NCBI GenBank assembly: GCA_025677825.1
Contig: JAIXMO010000021.1
Span: 248,001 to 312,000, forward strand
DNA: 64,000 nt
Direction of reading: 5' to 3'
DNA from: Helicostylum pulchrum
Taxonomy: Eukaryota > Mucoromycota > Mucoromycetes > Mucorales > Mucoraceae
Part shown: positions 25,914 to 38,716 of the stretch, piece after piece
Position numbering within the stretch: position 1 is the first letter of the stretch
Layout of the letters: each line of letters starts with the position of its first letter
Made by a program: the position numbers and the translations under genes
Notes under the pieces: generated by a model
The model's input: the letters and a program-made list of their open reading frames with translations, nothing else
What the model was told of the DNA's origin: nothing
Database searches by the model: none

Positions 25914-26478
25914 CTAGTTCTTAACAAGAGTATAGACGGAAGTAGCAGCAGTACCGAGGAGAGTAATGAGACCAAGGTAACCGAAAGCACCACGAAGACG
26001 CTTAGAGGGTTCACCAGTAGAATAACCGTTAACGAAGGCCATACGACCCAACAAGAAGACAACACCAGCAGCGGCGGAGATCTCGGGATACTTAATACCA
26101 CCAACTAATAATAAGGTGTTGTAAATGGGGAGGACTTCGAGAGTATTTTGGTGAGCACGTTGAGTACAGTTGAAAACGTTCTTCTTAGGATCCTTTTCGG
26201 CTTCAGACTTTTCAGCGTAAACTAAACCGAGAAAAATCACTTGTCAATATATAACCCCTTTCCAATTGATGCACATATATACTTACGGTAAGGGTAAGGA
26301 ACACCAGCTGCCTTACGAGCACCACCAACCTTGGCACCTAAGCTGAAAACGTAAATTGCACTAGCGACAGCAACACCGAGAACCTTTTATTTATGTATTA
26401 ATATAACCACACTGGTTAGATTTTTAATTTACCTATACTTACATAACCGTATTCAGAAGGGATAGTGATAGCAACCAT
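25914..26478 (-). CDS. MGST3: MAPEG-family microsomal glutathione transferase (MGST3-like)
   Basis: Three exons give about 145 residues, the family length. The start is ATG 26478 (MVAIT...PSEYGYV). Four hydrophobic helices are visible: GYVLGVAVASAIYVFSLG, PIYNTLLLVGGIKYPEIS, VVFLLGRMAFVNGY and YLGLITLLGTAATSVYTLV. The loop motif FNCTQRAHQNTLE is the characteristic glutathione-binding signature of MGST3 and FLAP-type MAPEG proteins. Family knowledge: a trimeric ER/outer-mitochondrial-membrane enzyme with glutathione transferase and peroxidase activity towards lipid hydroperoxides. The stop is TAG at 25914-25916. Intact. Confidence 0.95.
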
Positions 26479-27744
26479 TTTTTTAATGTGTATAATTAGA
26501 TTATTAGCGGAAAGAAAAAAAAAAGAAAAAAGTGCGCGCAATATGTGGTTATATAAGAGTAATGAAATATTTTATGGACACCGAAAAATGGAGGCTCATT
26601 ACGCAAGTTTTCGTAATTCTAGCAAACAGTTACCCAATCACAAGCGTTTTAACGCGAGGATTTCTCGCACCTTCTCTGACGAAAATGGTAAAAATCATAA
26701 TCACCCCGCTTTTGGACTGGCAGAAAAAAATCAAAGAATTTCGTTGCTGCCAATGATAAACTTCTTTGCAAGTTCAGGGTTTTTCTCTCTTTTTATCTCG
26801 GACAGAAAAATATTTATTTGCTGAAAAGAAATGTAAAAATAAAAATAATTAAACCCTCTGGCAAGTGGTACTTTTCTAAAGGAATTCCGGTATAAACCAT
26901 CAAGTATCTGTCATTTTGTTTTTGCTTTTTGCGAAACATCTTAAAAAGGCAAGTGGTGTCTGTTTGTGGACTTTAATTATAAACAATGTACGGGTGTGGA
27001 TAGGAAAAGAGTCACTGGATATCATACAGGAATAATGACGAACAATGGGGTGTTATGTTTGTTAATAGGACCATATGCTTCACTGCAAGCGACTTGTTGC
27101 ACTGTTTAAAAGCTAAAGTCCGGAATAAGTGAGAAAAGTTAGTTTATTTAAAGGAAAAAGTATATCATTTTCTTGATGTTTGATCTTCAACTTACAAAAA
27201 AAAGGGGACATCATGTATAATGTATTACGGTACCCTCATTACAATTCTTTAAACAGTAACTTGATGATTAAAGTTGAAACAAGAGCAGCAGGTCATAAAA
27301 ATGGCTCGGAACCGAATAGACCGTTCATACTGTTACTACCTATCTTTGGTCACACATAATGATTGCTTACAGAATAGCACAGTATTGGAGCATGATCATA
27401 TATATATATATATATCCATATATCTATGTAAGTGAGAGATGTATGTGTTTTGGGCTGTACGCCATATTGAGAGAATCATTTGATAGAATCAAAAGTTTTT
27501 ATTAATCTATATATAAATATATGTATTTGTATTTTTGGCAAGGGACTTAGCAGAGAAAGAGGGAGTATACATATTCAAAGGGGTTTAATCGTACAAGTAC
27601 AGTCATACTTTAGCGGGACCCACATCAGTTTTTATTTTATTTTTATCTTTAAATAAAGGCAAGCTTCATTCTTGTTTCCTTTTACTTTTTCTTATAACTT
27701 TTTTTTAAAAAAAATATATATCCATATTACTATTTTAAAGAAAA
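26479..27744. other. Intergenic, no gene recognised
   Basis: 1.27 kb between divergent genes. Two overlapping open frames (26465-26824 and 26532-26756) lack motifs and do not look coding. A (TA)n run lies at about 27398-27415. CT-rich sequence and A-runs just before 27745 are the likely SulP leader. No RNA gene was found. Confidence 0.45.
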
Positions 27745-30267
27745 ATGTTTAAACCGGAAGACCCAGGGACTCCTAATAGTAAGTGGTGCAACCATATTTG
27801 TATATAAATGCTGTTTTGTTTAAAACTCAATTTTTGCTTCCTAGGTACTAGTTCGTTTCATTTTGAAGACACTGATGAGGAAGAGTTACAACATCGCAAT
27901 GCCTTGTCGGAAACACAAGCTTTGTTAAGCTTAGAGGACCAAGTTCCACGTTATTTAACTTCTTCACCTCGTAAGTAAGAAACCTATTGGTTGATATAGG
28001 ATGAACTAAATAACAATGCGCGCATTTTTCATGCATAGTGCCTTCAGCGAGGTTAAGTGATGAAACTCCCAAAGATGCTTGGAGCACTTTAAAGATTCGA
28101 TCAAAGTATTATTTACCTATATTGCAATGGTTACCACAATATAATAGACAATTATTTTTGGGGGATTGTTTAGCTGGAATTACATTAGCATGTTTGTTAA
28201 TCCCACAAGGTTTATCGTATGCAACTGCGTTGTGTAAATTGGATGCAATTCATGGCTTATATGGTATTGCATTTCCGGCTATTTCGTATGCGTTCTTTGG
28301 CATGTCAAGGTAAATAGAGTGTTTGTTAAATTATATAGAATAGTAAATAAATAATGATAATAAAATGTCTGGATAGACAAATGTCTGTGGGACCTGAAGC
28401 GACTTTAGCTCTTTTGATCGGTTCTTCTATTGCACAGCAAGAACATATTAAACCTGATGATTATGAAATCGATCCATTGGCTTGGTCCTGTCTTATGACA
28501 CTATTTGTGGGTATTTTTACTTTCCTTCTCGGCATATTCCGACTTGGTTTCTTGGATAGTCTCATGAGTAGAGCTCTTTTACGCGGCTTTATTAGTGGTG
28601 TAGCACTCGTGGTTATGGTTCAACAAGGCATCACCCTTTTGGGTTTAGTCGAAAGAAGTCAAAGTTGGGGAATCTCAGAAGCATCTACAACTGTTGAAAG
28701 GATTTACTTCTTGGTGAAAAATGTAAAATATGCACATGGTTTATCATCCGCCGTATCTATTGTAGCCATTACCATTTTATTGAATATGCGCATCGTCAAA
28801 TCGAAATATGGTCAAACTAAGAAATGGTTTCAACTGTTCCCTGACGTATTGTTAGTTGTAGTTGTATCCATTTTGTTAACTTATTATTTTGATTGGGAAA
28901 ACAAAGGTTTAGCTATTCTTGGTAAAATTGACAGTGCTGGTATTCCACTTCCTTCTATTCCTACTTTCCCCCCAAACAAACATATGAAGGATTTACTAGT
29001 TACTTCTGCCATGATTGCTGTCATTGGTTTTGTGGAATCTATTGTTATCGCAAAGATATATTCTAGTAAACACAACTACTCCGTAAGTGCAAATAGAGAA
29101 TTGGTAGCCTTGGGTGTTGCAAATGTATGTAGTGGTTTATTTCAAGGAATTCCCGCTTTTGGATCGGTAAGGACAAACAAATCTGAATAACATTTGTATG
29201 TAAACTCATCTATTACATAATAGGTGTCCCGTAGTAAAATTAATGACAAAGCTGGTGCACGTACTCAGATGGCTTGTCTCGTAACTGGATTTATTGCTCT
29301 AATGGCTATTTTATTCTTATTGCCTTACTTTCATTATTTACCAAAGGCAGTATTATCTTCTATTATCTTTGTAGCAGTATTATCACTTCTTTCTGAACTT
29401 CCAGAGGATTTACACTTTATTTTTAAGATTGGAGCTTGGAGAGATTTAGCCTTATTAATGATTACTTTCTTTGCAACTATTATTATCTCACTCGAGTTTG
29501 GAACTTTGTTGGCTGTATCCTTGTCACTTCTTTTGACTATCCGCGAAACAAGCTACCCTAGAATATCAATTATGGTAAGTAAAAACTTCTATAAACGGAT
29601 TATTTTTTTGTGACTAGGATAAAACATGTATGACTAACAAGCGATTTTTCCATCTTTTTTTTATTTTTTTATCTTGGCTGTCATATTTCCAGGGTCGTGT
29701 GAAAGGATCAGTTAATAAATTTAAGCCTATTCAAGACGATCCGACAGAGATAGAACATTTACAAGATGTGCTAATTGTTCGTATTGAAGAAGCATTATTC
29801 TTTGCGAATACAGGTAAATATCTAGTACTTTTTCTTTTTTCATGCTAAAGCATATCTTTTATATCCAAAATAGGTCAGTTGAAAGACCGATTAAGACGTT
29901 TAGAAATGTTTGGGGATATGTCTATTCATCCTTCTGAGAGTCCCCGAAGAGCCGAGTCATTGTATACTATATTTGATGTTAGTAGTATGCCCTCTATCGA
30001 CGCTAGGTAAGTCATTAAATAATGTTTTGACTGCAAAATTCTGACGCATTTAAAAAAAACAGCGCTATTCAAATTTTCTATGAAATCGTGGAAGCATACA
30101 AAGCAAGATCAGTTGAAGTTTACTTTGTTCGACTTAGAGAACAGCCTTTTGCCATGTTTAGAAAATCTGGTTTATTATATTTAGTAGGCCAAGACCATGT
30201 ATTTAGAAAAGTATCTGAAGCTATAGAAGCAATTGAACTAGACATATCAAAGCGGGGTACTTTTTAA
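27745..30267 (+). CDS. SulP/SLC26 sulfate permease with STAS domain
   Basis: Eight or more exons give about 690 residues. The SulP signature is clear at LFLGDCLAGITLACLLIPQGLSYA, split here as DCLAGITLACLL and IPQGLSYATALC, followed by MSVGPEATLALLIGSSIA. Ten or more hydrophobic segments follow through SLSLLLTIRETSYPRI. The C-terminal cytosolic STAS domain begins near the exon at 29693 (VLIVRIEEALFFANTGQLKDR) and includes IFDVSSMPSIDASAIQIFYE and VYFVRLREQPFAMFRKSG. Family knowledge: proton-coupled sulfate uptake at the plasma membrane, though vacuolar or organellar members of the same fold exist. The short N-terminal exons carry an acidic EDTDEEEL stretch. Intact. Confidence 0.94.
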
Positions 30268-30517
30268 ATAAAAAGAACAAAACGGAGTTTATAATGACTC
30301 TTATTTGAGCCATCTTACATCTCCATATTTATCATATCGACCACTTTGTTCAAAAATGATTGGATTATCAAAAATATTCCATCCATCTTTTAATCTACTT
30401 CTTAAATTAAGTCGCCGATAAATCTGTGGCAAGCCACCATATTAAAGCAAGACGATTTTTCGAATTTTTCATATTTTTCTTCAACTTTTTTTTTCATTAA
30501 AATTAAATATATTCAAT

Positions 30518-31997
30518 ATGTCTGTAAAGCCTACTGATCCCTGGAACACCTGTCTCAACACTACTCTTGAACAAGAGGATAAGGAAATCTATGATATTGT
30601 TGAAAATGAGAAGCTCAGACAATGGTCTGGTTTAGAACTTATTGCTTCTGAGGTATGTATTTATAGTGTGTTTCAAAGAGAAAAAGTCTCTCTATGTGTG
30701 TGTGTAAGAAATTAACGCGTCTTATTAGAACTTTACCTCTCAAGCTGTTATTGAAGCCAATGGTACTGCTTTAACCAACAAGTATTCCGAAGGTCTTCCC
30801 GGTGCTCGTTATTATGGTGGTAACGAGTTCATTGATCAACTCGAAATCCTTTGTCAAAAGCGTGCTTTGGCTGCTTTCGGTTTAAACCCTGAACAATGGG
30901 GTGTCAACGTTCAACCTTATTCCGGTTCTACTGCTAACTTTGCTGCTTTGACTGCTTTAATTCAACCTCAAGATCGTCTTATGGGTCTTGATCTTCCCTC
31001 TGGTGGTCATTTAACTCACGGTTATCAAACCGCCAAGAAGAAGATCTCTTCTTCTTCCATCTACTTTGCTTCTATGCCTTATCAAGTTGATCCTACTACT
31101 GGTTTAGTTGACTATAAGCGTCTTGAAGAAAATGCTGCTCTTTTCCGTCCCCAATTGTTGATTTGTGGTGCCTCCGCTTACCCCGCTGAATGGGAATACG
31201 ATACTATGCGTAAGGTCGCTGATCAACATGGTGCTTACCTCATGTGTGATATGGCTCATATCTCTGGTTTGATTGCCGGTAAGGAAGCCATTTCTCCTTT
31301 CGATTTCTGTGATATTGTCACCACAACCACCCACAAAACTCTTCGTGGTCCTCGTGCTGGTTTGATCTTCTACCGTCGTGATAAGGGTGATAAGCTCGAA
31401 TCTCGCGTCAACCAAGCTGTTTTCCCCTCTTGTCAAGGTGGTCCCCACAACAACACCATTGCTGCTGTTGCTGTTGCCTTAAAGCAAGCTGCTTCTCCCG
31501 AATTCAAGCAATATGCTAAGCAAGTTCGTGCTAACGCTTTAAAGCTCGCCGAATGTCTTACTGGTTATGGTTACAAATTGGCCACCGGTACCACCGTCAA
31601 CCATTTGATCCTTTGGGACTTGAAGCCTCAAAAGTTGACTGGTTCTAAGGTCGAACGTATCTGTGATATGGTTCACATTACCATCAACAAGAACTCCATT
31701 GCTGGTGATAAGTCTGCTGTCACTCCCGGTGGTGTCCGTCTCGGTACATCTGCTTTGACCTCTCGTTCTTTGAAGGAAGAGGACTTTGTCAAGGTTGCTG
31801 AGTTCCTCCACAGAATTGTTCAAATTGCTTTGGATGTCCAAGAGAAGTGTGGTTCCAAGTTGATGAAGGATTTCGTTGCTGCCCTCGAAGGTAACCAAGA
31901 AGTTGCTCAATTGAAGAAGGAAGTTGTTGAATTTGCTCGTGCTTTCCCTATGCCCGGTTTCGATGCTACCAAGATCAAAGCTACTGTTACCATCTAA
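30518..31997 (+). CDS. SHM2: Serine hydroxymethyltransferase, cytosolic type
   Basis: Two exons (30518-30652 and 30729-31997) give about 467 residues. There is no mitochondrial presequence ([14 protein letters not shown]...), so the cytosolic isoform is likely. Characteristic motifs are ELIASENFTS spanning the intron, [16 protein letters not shown], the PLP-lysine block [15 protein letters not shown], and [14 protein letters not shown]. Family knowledge: PLP enzyme that converts serine and tetrahydrofolate to glycine and 5,10-methylene-THF. Codon use is strongly biased to C/T-ending codons, as in ILV5, which marks a highly expressed gene. The symbol follows yeast naming for the cytosolic enzyme and is tentative as to isoform. 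Confidence 0.96.
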
Positions 31998-34365
31998 ATA
32001 ATATATCTCAAATCTTTCCTTTTTATGATGGTTGCTTCTTTTTTTTAAAAAAAAGCACGTTCAACACTCACCAACATTTAATTAGAAAAAAAAAATCAAT
32101 TTCTTTTATCCCCCCGAAAAAATCCACCCTCTCTCTTGTAAAAAGTTCAACACGTTTTTGTATAATAAAAAAATATATATAATAAGTAAGGATATTTCGT
32201 ATAGTGTTTCATGTGTGTGCTTTAAAAAGAAGAATACAGTGTGTACTATTCATTATAAAGATGAAAAAAGGGGTGAAATTTAAATATTCGAGTGATTATC
32301 ACGACGTGAACACTCTAAATTATATAGAAACTGTATTCAATATTTTTAAGGTGTTGGAACACAAACTTATTTCCATCATTTTAATAACTAGAAATAAAGC
32401 CGGGTCTCACAAATAATTTTCGTACCTGGAGTCAGTAATACATAAGCACCTTACTATTGGCCTTAGTCATAACAAACTATGGGGTCAAATAATCCAGTTG
32501 GTTCTTGACGTGAAACAAACAAAATATCAACATTTGATCATTGTGTTATAAATTACTTTTTTTAACATGCGTAGGTGTTACGGGCGATAATCTTTTTGCA
32601 TATTTTGACGCAAAGGTATACTCTATAAGCGTAATTAAGATAAAGTATTTCTCTTTTTACAATACTCAGTTATTTATATTAGCTATCCTAAATGTAGCTA
32701 TTGAAAACCAATGGCATGATAGTTTTATTGTGGAAAATCATTGTATTGAATACAACACCACAATTCCTTCATACAATTTCTTTATATTGCTCTTTCATAT
32801 CAGTAATGTAGGTACTGTCCATCTGTATTCTGTATGTTCTTACCTCTTATGATTATTTCTGTCTTCATGTGACGGAAACTATGGTTCCGTTTCTTTTACT
32901 TACCTACCCTTACCTTTAGGAAATGATTTTTGTCTACGACTTATTTTTTTTATTATTCACTACGCGCTACACGCTTTAAATATGCTATTGTACTCGCTGA
33001 TAGAAAGTTTTTCTGCGATACAAGCTAATATGCTTTAAAACACAGAGAGGATAATTACGAAAATAGGAATTCCCGGGAAACAAAATAGAGCATTTCTTAG
33101 TGTACAAGGAATTGGGTCTAATGTAACATTCTATTATGTATCTAAAAAAAATGTCTTTGATCAGCGGAGGAATGATTTTCATAAAAGTAGCACAAGTAGG
33201 TTAAAGAGCAGTCAGTATGGGGCAATAATTTTCCAGAATTACTTTGTCCTTTTTTTTTCTTGCCAGTTAGTAGGGGCGGGAATAGATTAAAGCTATGACC
33301 ACCCAGGAAACTATAATAAGAATATACAAAATATTTTTGTGTCGCCTAATTTCAAAGTAAGAGTAGGGCAGTGTACAACAAGGCAAAAAAAAGCGGTTGA
33401 TCATACGATGATGAACTCCCAATTCCTCATAATAATTGAATTGAGAAAGATAACACGTGCGCGGTAACAAAACTATACACCTACCCTTGACTTATACAGT
33501 CGTGACAAAGTAAATAAAGGAGCCAGTAAGGGAAATAGAAGTATGCTTAGCTACCCATGTACATAAGTAACACTATATTTAAATAATCTGCACGTCTTTA
33601 TAAGGATAAAAAGGTTTTTTTTTTTTGTTCTGAAAGCATTGGCATGTTGCAGCAATGTATTAAAATGGAAATACGTTATATATTCGGCCGTATGAACGCG
33701 ATAGGTCTTAGAAAATTTAGTAGCGCGATTTTTCTTGCCTTGAATTAGATGACTTTTTATTAAAATTCGTCTCGAAAATTTTTTTAGGGTGTGTGCATAT
33801 TTTACAAGAGGTAATTAAAAAAAAGATATTTTGGGGATCGGATTAATGTTAAATGTTCATCGGTAGGACAACTATTGAATGACATAAAATAGGGTACATT
33901 TTATGTTTGACATGCGTCCTTTATATATATATATTTTTTTTTGAAAATAATAATAGTAAATAAAAGTGTGACAATATTTTTTTTTTCGAGAAAAAAAGTA
34001 TCTCAGAAAATATAAATATCAAAAATAAATTCGAGCGCCTTTCTTCTTTTTATAATTTTTGTTATTTTTTCCTTTATTTTCTCGGTAACAAATTTTTGTT
34101 GTTGTTGTATACGAGCACTATAATAGAATTGCACCCTCAGGCCGATAAAAAGCGTTAGTACATTAAACTATATATTCAAATATAGTATATTGAACACCAA
34201 TTTACTCTTAATAGAATATCTCTTGAAATAATTATTGTTTATGGATTTATGACACTTTTTTATTCGAAAGAAAAAAAAATACAGTCGCGAAATCAATAAC
34301 TATCAATTAAAAGTGGCCTACCTGGTATCTAGGTCGACATTAATCTGCTGTTGACATCGAACGAC

Positions 34366-34476
34366 ATGATCACTTTGGCAAGCGATACAAGTTGTTATCC
34401 TCAGGCTGAATTTAGAAGACCTAGGCCAGTCTACCCTAGACCCCCTCCACGACCAGATCCTCCTCCTACACCATAA
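34366..34476 (+). CDS. Short proline/arginine-rich ORF, uncertain
   Basis: ATG 34366 opens a 36-codon frame ending MITLASDTSCYPQAEF then RRPRPVYPRPPPRPDPPPTP and TAA. The frame stays open upstream to a TAG at 34330-34332 that overlaps a possible 3' splice site (TATCTAG), so this may be the last exon of a small gene whose first exon I cannot find. The local base composition is much richer in C than the surrounding desert, which argues against chance AT-rich drift. No family is recognised. The tail resembles proline-rich secreted or antimicrobial-type peptides only in composition. Confidence 0.3.
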   Translation: MITLASDTSCYPQAEFRRPRPVYPRPPPRPDPPPTP

Positions 34477-36620
34477 CCACCATCATGACATAAATAACAA
34501 TCATAAAAAAAGATTTTATAGTACAATTCATTAAACAATACACTTAAACAATACACTTAAACACGCCTAATTTTTGACTCAAACCTTCTGTGAAGAATTG
34601 TCGAAAATAGAAAAAGAAAAACTTCTCGAGGCGGTTTTTACCATTCAAGCTTAACGTCGACAATCTAGCAGGGCAACTAAATTCGTCATGCAATACTGAA
34701 TTATATTACCCTTAAATACCACATATTAATACCATACTACATATTTCTTTGTTTTCTGATGCTACAAATATACGTACATTTTTATGTCGAATAAATATCT
34801 TCGTACCAACCAGTTGGTCCCTTTTTTTGAAAAAAAAAATACGAACCTGTTATATCAACTCCTTGCGCCTTCTCGTTCTGTATTTTCCGTTTATTAATCA
34901 CATTTATTTTTCCGCCAGTTCTACTCTACTTCATTCGTCTACCGGATTCTACATAAAAATTATTCTTTCTTTCCCGAGAATTTCGTATACTGTGGGATTT
35001 TTGTTTTTTCCAATGTACTACAATAAAGTTCGTGATATATTAAAACCTTGTTTCTGTAAACATAGTAAATCATTATATGAATGGTCAATGATCTCATATA
35101 AGATATAACCGTAAATAAATACACTGAAAAATATACGCTAACTTCTTAGTGGTGTTAGAAAAGTTTCAAAGGCTCGTTTTCGTATTCTTTTTCTGTGTTA
35201 AATCACTAAACGGTTTTTATTTTTTATTTTTGAACGACGAATGTTGCTGATATTCAACCTTTGAATAGTATACACGTGCCAAAATAAATAGATGGCTATA
35301 ACTAAGAAGACTATTCGAAAACAAATATTTTCTTAAAAAAAATATAGGGATTCTTTATGCGATATATGTTTTTATATAAGTTTATTATAGTATATACAGT
35401 AATGTAAGTAACTACGAAAAGTAATTGATGTTTATTTTTACGTCGTCCTATATTTTTACAATATTTTGTTACTTTTTTTATTTTATTATTATTATTCTAA
35501 TTTGAGTTCTAACAGTTATTAGTAAGCACCAGGAAGCACCGAAGGATTCTTTAATATCTGTAAGGTACCAGTTGCCCAATCTTTATTGTAAGGATACGTA
35601 TATTTATTTTATAGCTCCATGGTAAGTTAATTTTACCCTCGGAGCACATGTCATTTGTACTTGGGGAAAGACAGAACGAGTTTAAATCGTAAATATACCG
35701 ACATTTTAACCCTTTTTTTGTTTATTATCATTGTCAAATATGTAATTATATTTCAGTTATCCTATAACCCAGATCTCTTTTAGGTCCTGACAAAAAATAG
35801 ATGTAAAATTGAGAATGAAATTTAACCATAGGTAACAGTGGTGTCTTTAGTAGTATGTGCTGCGAATAAATCAGAAGATCGCTGATTTATATTGCTTCTA
35901 GTTTTGATGGTGCTCGGACCGCAGAGTCCAAAAATTGTTCTATTACAACCTTGCCACATTTGGAAAACTATAAAATCAACATGTCGCAATCCATGTAGTA
36001 CATATAAGCTCCTAAATATAGAATAACTGTAGACTATACGACGAGTTAGTAAAAAATATCGTGTTCTATTGGTATTTAGAACGGCAATAGTAAAAAGACG
36101 AAGCAAACATCGTAAAGGAGATATAAAGTAATTTTTAAATTCATTCAACAGTTTTTATAGATTTAAAAAACTTCAGGGCTATAAATATTATGTAATTATA
36201 AATATCAAAGTATTATTATATAATATTTCCAAGCTAATAGTAAAAATAATTAAGTAAATTAATGCCCGTTTCCTTGTTTCTAAGAAGTACAACGTTTAGC
36301 ATGGCTATTCAATCATAAGACATATAAACGACGGCATCTGTACTCCTCATATGCTCTCTTATCGCTACTTATACTTACGAATCGGATAAATTTCTTGTAA
36401 CTAATATTGTGTTAGAGGTACCATACCCTCCGTGGAAAGAAAACCTGCCCTTATCTTAGTGGTACGCAAGCTATGATTCTACCACTTCCGACGTCGCATG
36501 TCAATAAGTCTAGACCGCGCCTAATATGTAAGTACATATTTATCTCGTCGAAAAGTATGATTTCTGTAATGTTGGCGAAATTGGTTCCTCAAATACACTG
36601 ATTTCGATAAATTATACTTT

Positions 36621-36660
<40 letters not shown>

Positions 36661-38603
36661 ACTTCTATTTTTCTCGACGTAATATATATTATCTTTGTTA
36701 AGGGTTCATTTTTAAGCGATACAAACCTTTGTTTAATAAACCATTGAAATTTTATTTCTTCTGTTTTGTCCTTTTTTATTTTATATTTTTTTTTCGTTTT
36801 TTTTTTTCGTTTTTTTCGTTTTTTTTTCATTCTTTTCGTTTTTTTTTATATTCGTTTTCCCGTTTTTTTTTCCGTAATAACTTACAATTCTACAAAAAGC
36901 CTCAATCAATAATATATCATACATGATGTAGCTACTCTACTGCCCGTGTCTAGTACTTGATAATTGTTTGTATAAGTGTCTTGTAATGGGAAAAAATCGT
37001 GCTACCCGACTTGGTGTAAGTTATGATTCATGAAAAGTATTATGTACGCAAAAATAATACTTAGTGATAACATCATATAATTTAGTGTGTTGCTACCGAA
37101 ATATAAATTGCGGAAAAGTAAGATTTTTTTTCCCTCAGTATTCGTGCTAGGGTTCATCAGGGATATGAGTATTTATTAAAAAAAAATCTTTTCTCACGTC
37201 TCTCAAATCAAGAATCTAATAGTTTATAATGGAATATTTTATATTAACTTTACCAGTAAAAAAAAAAAAAAAAAAAAGGAAAGATAAATCACTTTTTTTA
37301 GAGCAATAGAAAGAAAAGAAAGAAAAAGACTATGATGCTGACACTGATTGCATTATTCGTAGCTGAAAACGGTCACGTCTAACTAGGGACTGGGATACTT
37401 ACGATATCTTTCGACAACTTATAGTAGAAAAAAAAATTAATATAGGACCGGTAAAGGAGTCCACTATGTGTATTTAACCAAACCACATTTATATTATATT
37501 CTGTAATAGTCTCATGTAAAAAACTATAACAGTATAAAGCTTTCTTTTTCTTTGATATACTAAAGAGATCTTAATTATTTTCATTTAATAAATCAGGCAA
37601 AATTATACCATCTTAATCCAGATGAAAGATCCCTCATCCATATGAGTAATTAAATAATGATCAGTTCGAGAGAAAATAGGATAGAAAATCAAAAAATCGT
37701 AGTTTATAGTTATCCTTTTAAAAAAATCAAAACTAGCTTTTTTAACATTAATAGAATCTTGGGATGTTGCGTCTTATTACTTCCGACGTAATTATCTTTA
37801 AAGAACATTATCAAGCTAGTACATTCATTTGCACCAATAAACCCAACAACATAATATCTGAGATAGTGAAGTGGCGAAAGAAAATAAGATTCTTTGTTTG
37901 TTGATATTAGCTGCGTGAGTTTCAGAAAATTGTCTTTCTTTACGGATCAGCAAGCTTAAATATTATTTACCCGTCAATTGTTGGGATTTAATTAAAAGCG
38001 CCCTGAGGTTTTAATATTCTAGAAAAAAAAAAGCGAGCTGTTTATAAAACAGATCTCCGCTGAATACTGAGAGTCAAGCCATTTAAGTAAGCTAAACTCT
38101 TTTGTTACGATAAAAGAAAGCGGAAAAATGGCTTGCTAACTTTTTCTATTTATAATATGACCTTCTGTTTTTCGATTTTTAAACAAATAATCTTATTGTG
38201 TATGTCTGACTTGTAACCAGAATTACAATTATTAGTAATAGGCCAATTTTATGGTTAACGTTTGCTTGGCTGGGTGCATCCATTATTCTATTACGCGTAA
38301 ATCTAAAAAAAAATGTTGCTTCTGGATTTATGTTAATTACATACTAAGTATTACTAAACAGTGAATTTAATTTGAAAATAAAAAAAGTGGGGTTTTAAGA
38401 TAGTATTTAGTTTCAAGGACTTCAGAAGCAATTCTAATTCCCACAAGTCGCGGAGAATACTGTGTACAAATATGTCTACCAGACTAAGTACATCTAAAAA
38501 TCTGAGGGCTTATTATAATTTAATTATACTGAAAATTTGAGTGGAGCGATCTTCAAATGTTAATTTATAGGAAAGCTCCTTAAGTAAATAAAATATGACT
38601 TAC

Positions 38604-38716
38604 TTTTTTTATTTTTATTTTTTATTTTTTATTTTTTTTATTTTTTTTATTTTTTTTATTTTTTTTATTTTTTTTATTTTTTTTATTTTTTTTATTTTTT
38701 TATTTTTTTATTTTTT
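38604..38716. repeat. T-rich tandem tract with 9-bp period
   Basis: Repeats of ATTTTTTTT (9 bp), preceded and followed by shorter 6-8-bp versions, run for about 110 bp. In one frame this reads as repeated Phe-Phe-Ile, which confirms the period. It is a simple-sequence expansion, not a gene. Confidence 0.9.

Noticed and set aside
26465..26824. 119-codon open frame overlapping the MGST3 start
   Set aside because: It lies in the promoter of the minus-strand gene and has no motif; it looks like a chance frame.
36729..36926. Phe-rich open frame in T-rich DNA
   Set aside because: It comes entirely from T runs and is not a protein.
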